From JBCCGG01 sp039029395 (lineage in GTDB: Bacteria; Pseudomonadota; Alphaproteobacteria; Kiloniellales; JAKSDN01), in NCBI GenBank assembly GCA_039029395.1, contig JBCCGG010000041.1:1-54715 (forward strand): DNA of 54,715 nucleotides. The letters are read 5' to 3'. This document shows positions 1 to 8,594 of this stretch, piece after piece. A program made the translations under genes and the position numbers. A model generated the notes under the pieces. The model searched no databases. It was not told where the DNA came from and was given only the letters and a program-made list of their open reading frames with translations. Positions within the stretch are counted from its first letter, which is position 1. Each line of letters opens with the position of its first letter.

Positions 1-324
1 CGCGGGCGCTTCAGCCGGGGCCGCGGCGGGTGCCGGCGGCGGGGCAGCGGCGGGCGCGGCGTCGATCGCCGAGGCGTCCTCGCCCTCTTCCAGAATGATC
101 GCGATCGGCGCGTTGACGGCGACCGCCTCGGTGCCCTCGGCCACCAGGATCTTGCCGAGCGTGCCCTCGTCGACGGCTTCCACCTCCATGGTCGCCTTGT
201 CGGTCTCGATCTCGGCGATCACGTCGCCGGAGGTGATGCTGTCGCCCTCCTTGACGTGCCACTTGGCCAGGTTGCCCTCGGTCATGGTGGGCGAGAGCGC
301 CGGCATGAGAACTTGGATCGTCAT
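1..324 (-). CDS. pdhC: Pyruvate dehydrogenase E2 (dihydrolipoamide acetyltransferase), 5' end only
   Basis: E2 core of the pyruvate dehydrogenase complex, which transfers the acetyl group from E1 to CoA through a swinging lipoyl arm. Only the first 108 codons lie in the window and the frame runs open off the left edge. The start is the ATG at 322-324. Residues 1 to about 80 form a biotinyl/lipoyl domain with the lipoylation motif ETDKATMEVEA (the lysine of DKA carries lipoate), followed by an Ala/Pro-rich hinge. It lies 21 bases downstream of pdhB on the same strand, in the usual alphaproteobacterial pdhA-pdhB-pdhC operon. The lipoyl-coding DNA is nearly identical to that of pdhB. The catalytic acetyltransferase domain is not visible, so the gene name rests on this domain and the operon context. 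Confidence 0.93.
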   Translation of the reverse strand, partial: MTIQVLMPALSPTMTEGNLAKWHVKEGDSITSGDVIAEIETDKATMEVEAVDEGTLGKILVAEGTEAVAVNAPIAIILEEGEDASAIDAAPAAAPPPAPAAAPAEAPA

Positions 325-345
325 GACTTGGTCTCCCCTCCCCGG

Positions 346-1728
<1,383 letters not shown>

Positions 1729-1756
1729 GGGCGCCTCCCCCCTTCGGATGGTCTGG

Positions 1757-2806
1757 TTATGCCTCGACGTAGACGTCGGTGTAGAGCTCCGACGGATCGG
1801 GCTCCGGGCTGTTTTGGGCGAACTCCGCGGCGTCGGAGACGACGGCTTTGACTTCCTTGTCGATCTCCTTGAGCGCCGCCTCGTCGGCCACGCCTTCTTT
1901 CAGGATCACCGCCTTCAGACCCTCGATCGGGTCCTGCTCCTGGCGCACCTTCTGGACCTCCTCGCGGCTGCGGTACTTGGCCGGGTCGGACATGGAGTGG
2001 CCCCGATAACGGTAGGTCTGGAGCTCCAGGATGTAGGGGCCCTTGCCGGCCCGCACGTGGGCCTCGGCCTTGAGGCCCGCCTCACGCACCGCCAGCACGT
2101 CCATACCGTCGGCCTGGGCGCCCGGGATGCCGTAGGCCATGCCCCGGTGGTAGAGATCGGTGCGCGCCGAGGCCCGCTCGATCGAGGTGCCCATGGCGTA
2201 CTTGTTGTTCTCGATCACATAGAGCACCGGCAGATGCCACAGGGAGGCCATGTTGAAGGCCTCGTAGACCTGGCCTTGGTTGACCGCGCCGTCGCCCAAA
2301 TAGGTCAGGCAGATGCCGCCGTCTTCCTTGTACTTGTGGCCGAAGGCGATGCCGGTGCCGACCGGCACCTGGGCGCCGACGATGCCGTGGCCGCCGAAAA
2401 AGCCCTTCTCGCGGCTGAACATGTGCATCGAGCCGCCCTTGCCCTTGGAGTAGCCGCCGGCCCGGCCGGTCAGCTCCGCCATGACGCCGCCGGGCTCCAT
2501 GCCGCAGGCCAGCATGTGGCCGTGGTCCCGGTAGGAGGTGACCACGGAATCGCCCGGCTGGCAGGTCGACTGCAGGCCGACCACGACCGCTTCCTGGCCG
2601 ATGTAAAGGTGGCAGAAGCCGCCGATCAGGCCCATGCCGTACATCTGGCCGGCCTTCTCCTCGAAGCGGCGGATCAGCAGCATGTCCTTGTAGAAGGTGC
2701 GCAGCTGGTCCGGGCTAACGTCCGAGGCCTTTGCGGATTTCGATTTGGACCGCGCGCTGGTTTTCTTCGCGGTCGCCTTTTTTGCGCCCGCCGTGGACCG
2801 TGCCAT
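1757..2806 (-). CDS. pdhA: Pyruvate dehydrogenase E1 alpha subunit
   Basis: Alpha subunit of E1, the thiamine-diphosphate-binding half of pyruvate dehydrogenase. The 349-residue protein has a Lys/Ser/Ala-rich N-terminal extension (about 1-30) followed by the E1-alpha fold: LLIRRFEEKAGQMYGMG near 40-56, and the ThDP/Mg segment LGDGAVNQGQVYEAFNMA (GDG...N motif). The phosphorylation-loop equivalent reads YRYRGHSMSDPAKYR. I chose the ATG at 2804-2806 because GGAGGAAGG lies just upstream at good spacing; a GTG two codons earlier would sit on that Shine-Dalgarno site. It is the first gene of the pdhABC operon and is preceded by an AT-rich promoter-like region with repeats (2925-2982). Confidence 0.97.
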   Translation of the reverse strand: MARSTAGAKKATAKKTSARSKSKSAKASDVSPDQLRTFYKDMLLIRRFEEKAGQMYGMGLIGGFCHLYIGQEAVVVGLQSTCQPGDSVVTSYRDHGHMLACGMEPGGVMAELTGRAGGYSKGKGGSMHMFSREKGFFGGHGIVGAQVPVGTGIAFGHKYKEDGGICLTYLGDGAVNQGQVYEAFNMASLWHLPVLYVIENNKYAMGTSIERASARTDLYHRGMAYGIPGAQADGMDVLAVREAGLKAEAHVRAGKGPYILELQTYRYRGHSMSDPAKYRSREEVQKVRQEQDPIEGLKAVILKEGVADEAALKEIDKEVKAVVSDAAEFAQNSPEPDPSELYTDVYVEA

Positions 2807-2924
2807 TGCCACCCCTTCCTCCGGACCTCAAGGTCGCGGCTATGTTCTGTCGATGTGATGGAGACCCAACACCCCCGGTTGGCCCTCAAGATCAAGATTA
2901 GGGGGGATTGCGCGAAAAGGCAAG

Positions 2925-2982
2925 AAGAAGTTAATATACTGAAATTATTACGATTTTAAGAAGTTAACTCGATATGAGTTAA
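2925..2982 (-). promoter_or_regulatory. AT-rich control region upstream of pdhA with direct and inverted repeats
   Basis: Between pdhA and the FtsB-like gene the DNA turns sharply AT-rich. It contains a 10-base direct repeat AAGAAGTTAA (2925-2934 and 2958-2967, 33 bases apart, about three helical turns). A perfect inverted repeat TTAACTC-GATAT-GAGTTAA (2964-2982) overlaps the second copy. On the minus strand a TATATT-like -10 box falls between the two direct repeats. The layout looks like a regulated promoter of the pdh operon. No known regulator can be assigned from sequence alone. Confidence 0.45.
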
Positions 2983-2983
2983 A

Positions 2984-3322
2984 CTACTCATCCTCGGTTG
3001 CGTACTCGATCGTCGGCGACAGGAGAACAAGATCCTCGGGATGGCCGTAGTTGAGCAGCAGGCGGGCCCGCTCCTCCAGCATGTCCGGGTCCAGATTGTC
3101 CGGGCGCAGCTGGGCGACCCGAGCCTCGAGTGCCCGGCGGTCGGCCTCGAGCTGGTCGTTGAAGGCTTCGAGCTCGCGCAGCTCCTGTTCCAGGTGGAGG
3201 TGCGCCAGAAGCCCGCGCTCGCCCTGAACCGCGTGGTAGCAGAAATAGCCGACCAGGCAGGCCATGAGCGCCTGAGGGGCGATCTGGCGGGCGCGGCGGC
3301 GGATCTCTCGAAAAACGGCCAT
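2984..3322 (-). CDS. ftsB: FtsB/DivIC-like septum formation initiator
   Basis: Small bitopic cell-division protein of 112 residues. It has a cytoplasmic basic N-terminus (MAVFREIRRRARQIA), one membrane segment (about 17-32, ALMACLVGYFCYHAV), and a periplasmic heptad-rich stretch (about 40-75, rich in Leu/Glu/Arg) forming the coiled coil by which FtsB pairs with FtsL and FtsQ. The conserved tail LEERARLLLNYGHPEDLVLL matches the DivIC family. Its place directly upstream of pdhA, with eno farther upstream, is the typical alphaproteobacterial position of this gene. An accessory block of about 9 kb now separates it from eno. The family call is firm; the symbol follows family usage. Confidence 0.88.
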   Translation of the reverse strand: MAVFREIRRRARQIAPQALMACLVGYFCYHAVQGERGLLAHLHLEQELRELEAFNDQLEADRRALEARVAQLRPDNLDPDMLEERARLLLNYGHPEDLVLLSPTIEYATEDE

Positions 3323-3444
3323 GGGGGAGAGAGAATCACATCTCGATTCGCCCCGTCAACGGAAAAAATCGTTAAGATTCAAGAAGATTCCAAAATGCGC
3401 CAATTTCTGGCGGCAACGGCCGACGACAAACCGCGCAGCCGGCC

Positions 3445-4581
3445 CTACTGGACCTCCTCGTAGCGGCCGCTCTTCCAGCTGTACCAAATGAAGCTGGTCG
3501 CGATTACATCGCCTTTGCGGTCGAAGGCGACATCGCCCAAGACCGTGTCGAAAGTGGCGCTCCGAAGGGCCGCGATCACCTGGTCCAGCTCCAGGGAACC
3601 GGCTCGGGCGACAGCCTGGGCCCAGGTCTGAACGGCCGCATAGGCATAGAGCGTGTTGCCCTCGGGCTCGTAGCCCTGGGCGCGGAATGCCGCGACCGTC
3701 TCCGCCGCCTGGGGCGTCTTGCGCGCATCGGGAAAGTAGGTCATCCGCGTGCCCTCGCCGGCGGCACCGGCGATGGTCCAGAAGTCGTCTGTGATGATGG
3801 CGTCACCGGAGACCAGCCGTACCGGAAACCCCATGTCGTGGGCTTGGCGCAGGATCAAGGCCGCCTCTGTGCTGTAACCGCCAATGTAGACAACGTCGAT
3901 TTGGGCGGCCGCGAGCTTGTCGGCAACCGGGGAATAGTCGCGCAAGCCCGGCTCATAGGGCGCATAGATGATCGGGCTCACGCCCAGGCGGTCGAGTTCC
4001 TTGCGGGTCTCGCTGGCCAAGCCTTCGCCATAGGCGGTCTGGTCGTGGAGGATCGCGATCCTCTTACCGCCCCAGCGCTCGGCCAGATAGGCGCCGGCGA
4101 TCGCACCCTGGGCGTCGTCCCGGCCGCAGACCCGGAACACGTTGTCCCCGCCCTCGTCGGTCAGGCGCGGGTTCGTCGAGCCCGGGGAGATCATCAGTAT
4201 CCCCTGTTCCTCGTAGACCTTCGACGCGGGGATCGACGCGCCGGAGCAGTAGTGGCCGACCACGAGCACGGCGCCCTCGCCTGCCAGCTTGCGGGCCAGA
4301 GCGACCGCCTGCTCCGCATCGCAAGCATCATCGCCGACCACCAGGCGAACCTTCTGACCCAGCAGCCCACCGCGGGCATTCAGGTCCTCGACCGCCAGCT
4401 CGGCGCCACGCAGGTACTGGTCGCCGAAGGTGAGGTAGGGCCCGCTCATGGGACCGGCGGTCGCGATCAGGATCTCGCCCCGTGCCGGCATCGCGCCCAA
4501 CGCGCCGAGCGCGAGCAGCGCGATCAGGAGGGTCCACATTTTGCCCAAGCCACAGGGCCTTTCCGCAAAGTAAAGCGCCAT
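3445..4581 (-). CDS. Orphan ABC transporter substrate-binding protein, branched-chain amino acid (LivJ-like) type
   Basis: Periplasmic type I binding protein of the Leu/Ile/Val or amide family. The ATG at 4579-4581 is preceded by AAGAGG at six bases and gives a 378-residue precursor; an ATG at 4537-4539 would give a shorter, more usual signal peptide. The hydrophobic segment MWTLLIALLALGALGAMPARG is followed by the mature domain ILIATAGPMSGPYLTFGDQY, with VVGHYCSGASIPASKVYEEQ and SPGSTNPRLTDEGG as family blocks. No permease or ATPase gene is nearby, so it is an orphan that must share a transporter encoded elsewhere. The ligand cannot be read from sequence. It lies at the start of the accessory block, facing away from the next gene. 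Confidence 0.85.
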   Translation of the reverse strand: MALYFAERPCGLGKMWTLLIALLALGALGAMPARGEILIATAGPMSGPYLTFGDQYLRGAELAVEDLNARGGLLGQKVRLVVGDDACDAEQAVALARKLAGEGAVLVVGHYCSGASIPASKVYEEQGILMISPGSTNPRLTDEGGDNVFRVCGRDDAQGAIAGAYLAERWGGKRIAILHDQTAYGEGLASETRKELDRLGVSPIIYAPYEPGLRDYSPVADKLAAAQIDVVYIGGYSTEAALILRQAHDMGFPVRLVSGDAIITDDFWTIAGAAGEGTRMTYFPDARKTPQAAETVAAFRAQGYEPEGNTLYAYAAVQTWAQAVARAGSLELDQVIAALRSATFDTVLGDVAFDRKGDVIATSFIWYSWKSGRYEEVQ

Positions 4582-4761
4582 CGCCAGCCTCTTGATGACC
4601 AAAGAAATCCTATCTTTTCTCGGCAAAGACCGCAAACAACGTGCCATCGCCGAGCCCCGGTGCCGGCTACCCCTGGAGGCGGGCCCTTCCGGGCCACCAT
4701 TGACAGGTGAGGACGCCCCGACTATTCGGGCTGAGGGTGTCGCTGTTCAAAGGAGTTTCCC

Positions 4762-5172
4762 TTGGCCGAGAAGGTCGTGCTGCGTGAAGAAGATCTGGCC
4801 CGCTGGCTGAGCGCCTATGGTGCGGCCTGGGAGGCGGGCGACCCGGCGGCCGTGGTCAAGCTCTTCACCGAAGACGCGACCTACCGGGAAAAGCCTTTCG
4901 ACACGCCCATGCGCGGCCACGACGAGATCCGCGCCTATTGGCAACAGGGCCCGGCCGACGGCCATCGGGAGGTCGCCTTCCAATTCCAGGTCTGGACCGT
5001 TTCAGGCGATCAGGGCTACGCCGGCTGGCAGTCGCGTTTTCGCCGGTCCGGCTCCGGCGCCCTGGTGGAGTTGGACGGTGCTTTCAAGCTGACTTTCAAG
5101 GAAGCGGACGGCGCGCTGCTCTGCTCGGTCTTGGAGGAATGGTGGGTCAAGCGCGAGACCGCCCAGTCGTGA
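4762..5172 (+). CDS. SnoaL-like / NTF2-fold small protein
   Basis: A 136-residue cone-shaped NTF2-fold protein. The N-terminal helix (LARWLSAYGAAWEAGD) and the segment VVKLFTEDATYREKPFDTP are typical of SnoaL-like domains, which include small-molecule isomerases, hydrolases and non-catalytic binders. The start is a TTG, chosen because AAAGGAG sits six bases upstream and no ATG is available. Its stop overlaps the GTG start of the SABATH-type methyltransferase by four bases (GTGA), so the two are translationally coupled and probably act in one pathway. No substrate can be assigned. Confidence 0.75.
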   Translation: MAEKVVLREEDLARWLSAYGAAWEAGDPAAVVKLFTEDATYREKPFDTPMRGHDEIRAYWQQGPADGHREVAFQFQVWTVSGDQGYAGWQSRFRRSGSGALVELDGAFKLTFKEADGALLCSVLEEWWVKRETAQS

Positions 5173-6284
5173 GCGACAGATCCCACGACCAACAGGAAGA
5201 CGTCGCTGCCACCGAGGGCATGGGCGGCCAGGGCTTCTACGACGCCTATTCTGCAATCCAGCGAAACGCAGTGCTTCAGCAGGCCGGACGCCTGAAGCGC
5301 GCCGCCCGGGCGCTGGATCTAAGCGGGCCCGAGCTCAAGGTGATCGACTACGGCTGCGGGCCCGGTCGCAATTCCATGGCGGCCTTCCGCACGGTGCTCG
5401 AGGAGATCCACGCCCGGCGCCCCGATCTGCCGGTGGTCACCGTGCACAACGATCAGATCGGCAACGACTGGAACGACCTCTTCGCCAACATCAAGGGCTC
5501 CGAGGGCTACTTGAGCCACCCCGGGCCGCTGCGCCCCGAGGCTTCGGCCAGCAGCTTCTTCAAGCAGGTCGCGACCGACGGCTCGATAGATCTCGGCATG
5601 TCCTTCATGGCGGCCCACTGGCTCAAGGGGACGGTCAGCCTCGCCTCGCCCGGCACACTGTTCTTCGCTGACATGACCGGCCCGGCGCGCGAGGAAATCC
5701 GCGCCAAGGCCGACCAGGACTGGTGCCTTTTCCTGCGCCAGCGCGCCCAGGAGGTGAAGCCCGGCGGTTGGCTGGTGCTCGAGACCATGGCCTCGATCGA
5801 GAATCCCGACGACCCCAGCGGCTTGTCGGCCGGCGGGCACCGGCTCTACCGGGCTTTCTGGCGGATCGCGGACGAAATGGCGCAGGAGGGCCTGCTCGAC
5901 CCCGCCTGCCTGGAGCGCTTCGTCTTCCCGCTCTATTTCCGGGAGCTCTCAGAGGTGCGCGCCCCGCTCGAGCGCGAGGCGGATCTCAAAGCCGCCTTCG
6001 AGATCGTCGAGCTGGCCTACGAGCTGATCGAAAACCCCTACGCCCGCATCCTGGCCGAGGGCGGCGATTCGACGGCCTACGGCAAGAGCTACGCCGCCTT
6101 CGCCCGGGGCTTTTCCGACTCCGCCTTCCGCAACGGCCTGTTCGAGCCCTCGGCCGGCGACGCCGAGGGCGCCCAGCGCCTCTCGGAAACCTTCTACGGG
6201 CGCCTGGAAGTGCTCTTCACCGCCGAGCCAGGCCAGCACATCTTCGACAACCACTCTATGACCCTAGTGCTGCGCCGACGCTAA
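5169..6284 (+). CDS. SABATH-family SAM-dependent carboxyl methyltransferase
   Basis: A 371-residue methyltransferase of the SABATH (Methyltransf_7) family, enzymes that methylate small carboxylic acids or ring nitrogens with S-adenosylmethionine and are best known from plants. Visible motifs are the N-terminal MGGQGFYDAYSAIQRNAVLQ, corresponding to the family's MxGGxGxxSYxxNSxxQ block; the SAM loop VIDYGCGPGRNSM; VHNDQIGNDWNDLF; and MSFMAAHWLKG, the aromatic/substrate segment. The start is the GTG at 5169, overlapping the stop of the SnoaL-like gene; an internal ATG at 5220 is the alternative. The natural substrate is unknown. Confidence 0.8.
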   Translation: MSDRSHDQQEDVAATEGMGGQGFYDAYSAIQRNAVLQQAGRLKRAARALDLSGPELKVIDYGCGPGRNSMAAFRTVLEEIHARRPDLPVVTVHNDQIGNDWNDLFANIKGSEGYLSHPGPLRPEASASSFFKQVATDGSIDLGMSFMAAHWLKGTVSLASPGTLFFADMTGPAREEIRAKADQDWCLFLRQRAQEVKPGGWLVLETMASIENPDDPSGLSAGGHRLYRAFWRIADEMAQEGLLDPACLERFVFPLYFRELSEVRAPLEREADLKAAFEIVELAYELIENPYARILAEGGDSTAYGKSYAAFARGFSDSAFRNGLFEPSAGDAEGAQRLSETFYGRLEVLFTAEPGQHIFDNHSMTLVLRRR

Positions 6285-6359
6285 CCGCGCCGGCCGGTCG
6301 CTGATCGAAGGAAGGCCGAAAAAGGGAAGTTGAGCCGCGAGCGGGGTTTAAGTGGCTCG

Positions 6360-6390
6360 GATCTGACAGAATTGGTGTGTCTGTCAGATC
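6360..6390. repeat. Perfect 11-base inverted repeat after the SABATH methyltransferase gene
   Basis: GATCTGACAGA (6360-6370) and TCTGTCAGATC (6380-6390) are exact reverse complements separated by nine bases. It lies 75 bases after the methyltransferase stop and upstream of the riboswitch promoter region. It could form a strong RNA hairpin, but no U-tract follows, so a plain intrinsic terminator is not supported. A protein operator is equally possible. Confidence 0.5.
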
Positions 6391-6502
6391 ACTGACCGCC
6401 AGATCTACTTCGGCTTCACCCCTCACTCCGGGCGCAACTGTTTCGGGCTCGGCAGGCCAACATTTGTGCCAATCCTGCCGTTGTGCTGCGACACAATTTT
6501 CC

Positions 6503-6530
6503 TTGAAGGGTGCAAATTTTACTTTAGCAT
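6503..6530 (+). promoter_or_regulatory. Candidate sigma-70-like promoter for the riboswitch operon
   Basis: TTGAAG (6503-6508) and TAGCAT (6525-6530) are separated by 16 bases in an AT-rich stretch that ends just before the riboswitch. The match to consensus is moderate and alphaproteobacterial promoters vary, so this is only a candidate. The position suits a transcript starting near 6537. Confidence 0.3.
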
Positions 6531-6540
6531 CATGCGCGAT

Positions 6541-6740
6541 GGTTCCGCCGGATCGGAGGAAATGGCGGATTAAAAGGGAACCCGGTACGCCGTACCCATC
6601 AGGGAGCAAATCCGGGGCTGTACCCGCAACTGTGTGCGGTTGGGAGTGCTCACTGCTTACCACTGGGGATACCCCTGGGAAGGCGAGCATAGCGATCCCG
6701 ACAACCGCGAGCCAGAAGACCTGCCAGACAACTTGAAACC
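6541..6740 (+). ncRNA. Cobalamin (B12) riboswitch
   Basis: Aptamer that binds adenosylcobalamin or a related corrinoid and normally represses the downstream operon when B12 is sufficient. Diagnostic parts are visible in order: a P2 stem formed by CCGCC (6546-6550) and GGCGG, TTAAAAGGGAACCCGGT (6570-6586), GGGGCTGTACCCGCAACTGT (6614-6633), and the B12 box AGCCAGAAGACCTGCC (6711-6726). Closing P1 pairing is only approximate (GGTT 6541-6544 with AACC 6737-6740), so the ends are estimates. A GGGG/CCCC hairpin (6748-6762) touches the Shine-Dalgarno site of the next frame, which suggests control of translation initiation. The genes under it are a metal importer operon, not cobalamin synthesis genes. 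Confidence 0.93.
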
Positions 6741-6747
6741 CTTTACT

Positions 6748-6769
6748 GGGGCGGGTGTCCCCAAGGAGG
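6748..6769 (+). promoter_or_regulatory. Riboswitch expression platform and Shine-Dalgarno site
   Basis: GGGG (6748-6751) can pair with CCCC (6759-6762) across a seven-base loop. AAGGAGG (6763-6769) follows immediately, six bases before the ATG at 6776. A ribosome site directly after a small hairpin at the 3' edge of a B12 aptamer points to translational rather than transcriptional control. I could not work out the alternative pairing by eye. Confidence 0.45.
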
Positions 6770-6775
6770 AAATCT

Positions 6776-6913
6776 ATGCGTCCGCAAGACCCGCAGGCCA
6801 ATGGCCGCATCGAATTCAATCTCACCACCGCGAGCACTTTGGATCATCTGGTCGTCGTCAGCTTAGCCTGCGCGGGACTATGGACCGTTATCATTGCGAC
6901 CTTTAGCGTCTAA
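6776..6913 (+). CDS. 45-residue single-span membrane protein, first gene of the B12-riboswitch operon
   Basis: A very short gene with a perfect AAGGAGG site six bases before its ATG. The product has a polar N-terminal half (starting MRPQDPQANGRIEFNL, then TTASTLDH) and one hydrophobic segment covering residues 25-44 (LVVVSLACAGLWTVIIATFS), ending at Val45. One Asp-His pair sits at the membrane entry and one Cys lies within the span. It is the first frame after the riboswitch and ends 15 bases before the importer ATPase gene, whose own ribosome site is poor, so the two are probably coupled. I recognise no family. By position it could be an accessory subunit of the metal importer, comparable in role to small cobalt-transport subunits such as CbtB or CbiN, but I see no sequence evidence for homology to either. 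Confidence 0.7.
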   Translation: MRPQDPQANGRIEFNLTTASTLDHLVVVSLACAGLWTVIIATFSV

Positions 6914-6928
6914 GCGCGCTTTAGCTCG

Positions 6929-7690
6929 ATGCCCCGATCAGTGCAGCTTTCCGCCTCCGGCCTCGTGCTCGGCTATGGTGACACGGCAATCGTCGAAGAT
7001 GTCTCCTTTGAGCTTGCCCAGGGCGGCGTGCTCGCCGTTGTCGGTCACAATGGATCCGGAAAGTCGACCCTGATCAAGACCCTGTTGGGGACTTTGCCGC
7101 CTCTGGCCGGTGCCCTGAACTGGCCCGCTGGACGTCCGCAGAAAATTGCCTACCTGGGCCAGCGAACGGATTTCGACGACCGTTTTCCAATCAGAGTCCG
7201 CGATTTGGCGGCAATGGGCGCTTGGTCTAGCTTGGGTTTCCTGGGCCGTGTCGACGACGCTTGCCGCACCCGTATCGGGGCTGCGCTGGAACGCACCGGA
7301 ATCGCCAAGATCGCCGACATGCCGCTGCACAAGCTCTCAGCGGGACAGCTGCAGCGGGCGCTGTTCGCCCGCACCATGGTCCAAGACGCAGAGTTGATCT
7401 TGTTGGACGAGCCTTTTACCGCCGTCGATCAGACCACGGAGGCGGCGCTCCTGACCCTGATTGACGACTGGGCGGCTGAGGGACGCGCCGTGATCCTGGT
7501 GGTACACGACCTTTCCGCGGTTCTGCAGCATTGCGATTCAGCGCTTCTGCTCGGTGATGGGCGCGCGCGCTTCGGCAGCCCCAAGGAAACGCTGACGCCA
7601 GGCAATCTGGTCGCTCACGGCTACCTGTCGGAGAGCCAGGCGGCCTGGATCGAGGAGATGTACCGGCACCATGAGGCCGATCGTGTTTGA
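6929..7690 (+). CDS. Metal ABC transporter ATP-binding protein (ZnuC/MntB-like)
   Basis: ATPase of a cluster-9 (zinc/manganese/iron type) importer, 253 residues. Visible motifs are Walker A GHNGSGKSTL, Q-loop YLGQRTDFDDRF, ABC signature LSAGQLQRALFAR, Walker B LILLDEPFTAVD, and the H-loop VVHDLS. Two copies would power import through the downstream permease. Its start lies 15 bases after the tiny membrane protein and has no good Shine-Dalgarno site, consistent with translational coupling. Its 3' end overlaps the permease gene by 20 bases. The operon is under the B12 riboswitch, so cobalt is a plausible substrate, although this family mostly imports zinc or manganese. Confidence 0.92.
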   Translation: MPRSVQLSASGLVLGYGDTAIVEDVSFELAQGGVLAVVGHNGSGKSTLIKTLLGTLPPLAGALNWPAGRPQKIAYLGQRTDFDDRFPIRVRDLAAMGAWSSLGFLGRVDDACRTRIGAALERTGIAKIADMPLHKLSAGQLQRALFARTMVQDAELILLDEPFTAVDQTTEAALLTLIDDWAAEGRAVILVVHDLSAVLQHCDSALLLGDGRARFGSPKETLTPGNLVAHGYLSESQAAWIEEMYRHHEADRV

Positions 7691-8594
7691 GTGGCTCGAC
7701 TACGCCTTCATGATCCGGGCGCTGGCGGCGACTACGGTCATGAGCTTCTCGGTTGCGCCCGTCGGAGCCTTCCTGGTGCTGCGGCGCCTGTCGCTCGCGG
7801 GCGAGGCCATGGCCCATGCCATTGTGCCCGGGATCGTCATCGCCTTCGTGGTTGCCGGACTGTCGGTCGCCTCCATGATTGTGGGCGGCTTAACCGCCGG
7901 CATCGTGGTGGCGGCGCTGACCAGCCTGCTCGCGCGCATGACCATCATCCGCGAGGACGCAAGCCTTGCGTCGCTCTATCTGATCGCCCTTGCGCTTGGC
8001 ATCTTCATACTCTCGGCAGCGGGCTCGGCGGTGCCGCTGAAAAGCTTCCTCTTCGGCTCGATCCTGGGCATCGACGACGAGACCTTGATTTTGATCGGTG
8101 CCACCGCGACCATTACCTTGGTGAGCTTTGCCATTATCCTGAGGCCCCTGATCACCAATACTATCGATCCGGTTTTCCATGAGAGCCAATCCAAGCGCCC
8201 CGGCTTGGTGGCCCAGTGGTTCATGTTCTTGGTGGTGCTCAATCTGTTGGGCGCATTCAAGGCACTCGGCACTCTGATGGCGGTCGGACTGATGATCCTG
8301 CCGGCGACCGCGGCGCGCTATTGGGTTTCGACGATCACGGGCTACCTGATCTTGACCTTCCTATTCGCGCTGTTCAGCAGCTGGATTGGCCTCATTGTCT
8401 CTTTCTATCTGCCGGACGTGCCATCGGGTCCGGCCATCGTGTTGGTGGCGGCGGTGTTTTTCGTCATTAGCCTGATCTTCGCACCTCAAGGGTTCCGAGC
8501 TGGTCTGCGCCTCAGTCCCTTCAGCCGCCGGACCGTGCCTGCAAGTCGAACAAATCTGAACATAGGAGATGACGTCTATGAAGAATCTCGTTAG
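7671..8594 (+). CDS. Metal ABC transporter permease (ZnuB/TroC-like)
   Basis: Integral membrane subunit of the same importer, 307 residues with about eight to nine hydrophobic spans. Family marks include the early segment GAFLVLRRLSLAGEAMAHA (the conserved G-D/E-A-hydrophobic-H-A motif of ABC-3 permeases), GSILGIDDE, and VGLMILPATAARYW in the later half. It overlaps the ATPase gene by 20 bases and the start of the binding-protein gene by 17 bases, so the operon is tightly packed. The C-terminal tail after about residue 275 is polar and slightly longer than usual. Substrate choice cannot be read from the permease. Confidence 0.92.
   Translation: MRPIVFEWLDYAFMIRALAATTVMSFSVAPVGAFLVLRRLSLAGEAMAHAIVPGIVIAFVVAGLSVASMIVGGLTAGIVVAALTSLLARMTIIREDASLASLYLIALALGIFILSAAGSAVPLKSFLFGSILGIDDETLILIGATATITLVSFAIILRPLITNTIDPVFHESQSKRPGLVAQWFMFLVVLNLLGAFKALGTLMAVGLMILPATAARYWVSTITGYLILTFLFALFSSWIGLIVSFYLPDVPSGPAIVLVAAVFFVISLIFAPQGFRAGLRLSPFSRRTVPASRTNLNIGDDVYEESR

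Noticed and set aside
4938..5168. Upstream extension of the SABATH methyltransferase
   Set aside because: This part overlaps the SnoaL-like gene in another frame. The GTG at 5169 in a GTGA overlap fits the family N-terminus.
6256..6837. Minus-strand open frame across the riboswitch
   Set aside because: The region is occupied by a recognisable cobalamin aptamer on the plus strand, and the frame lacks motifs.
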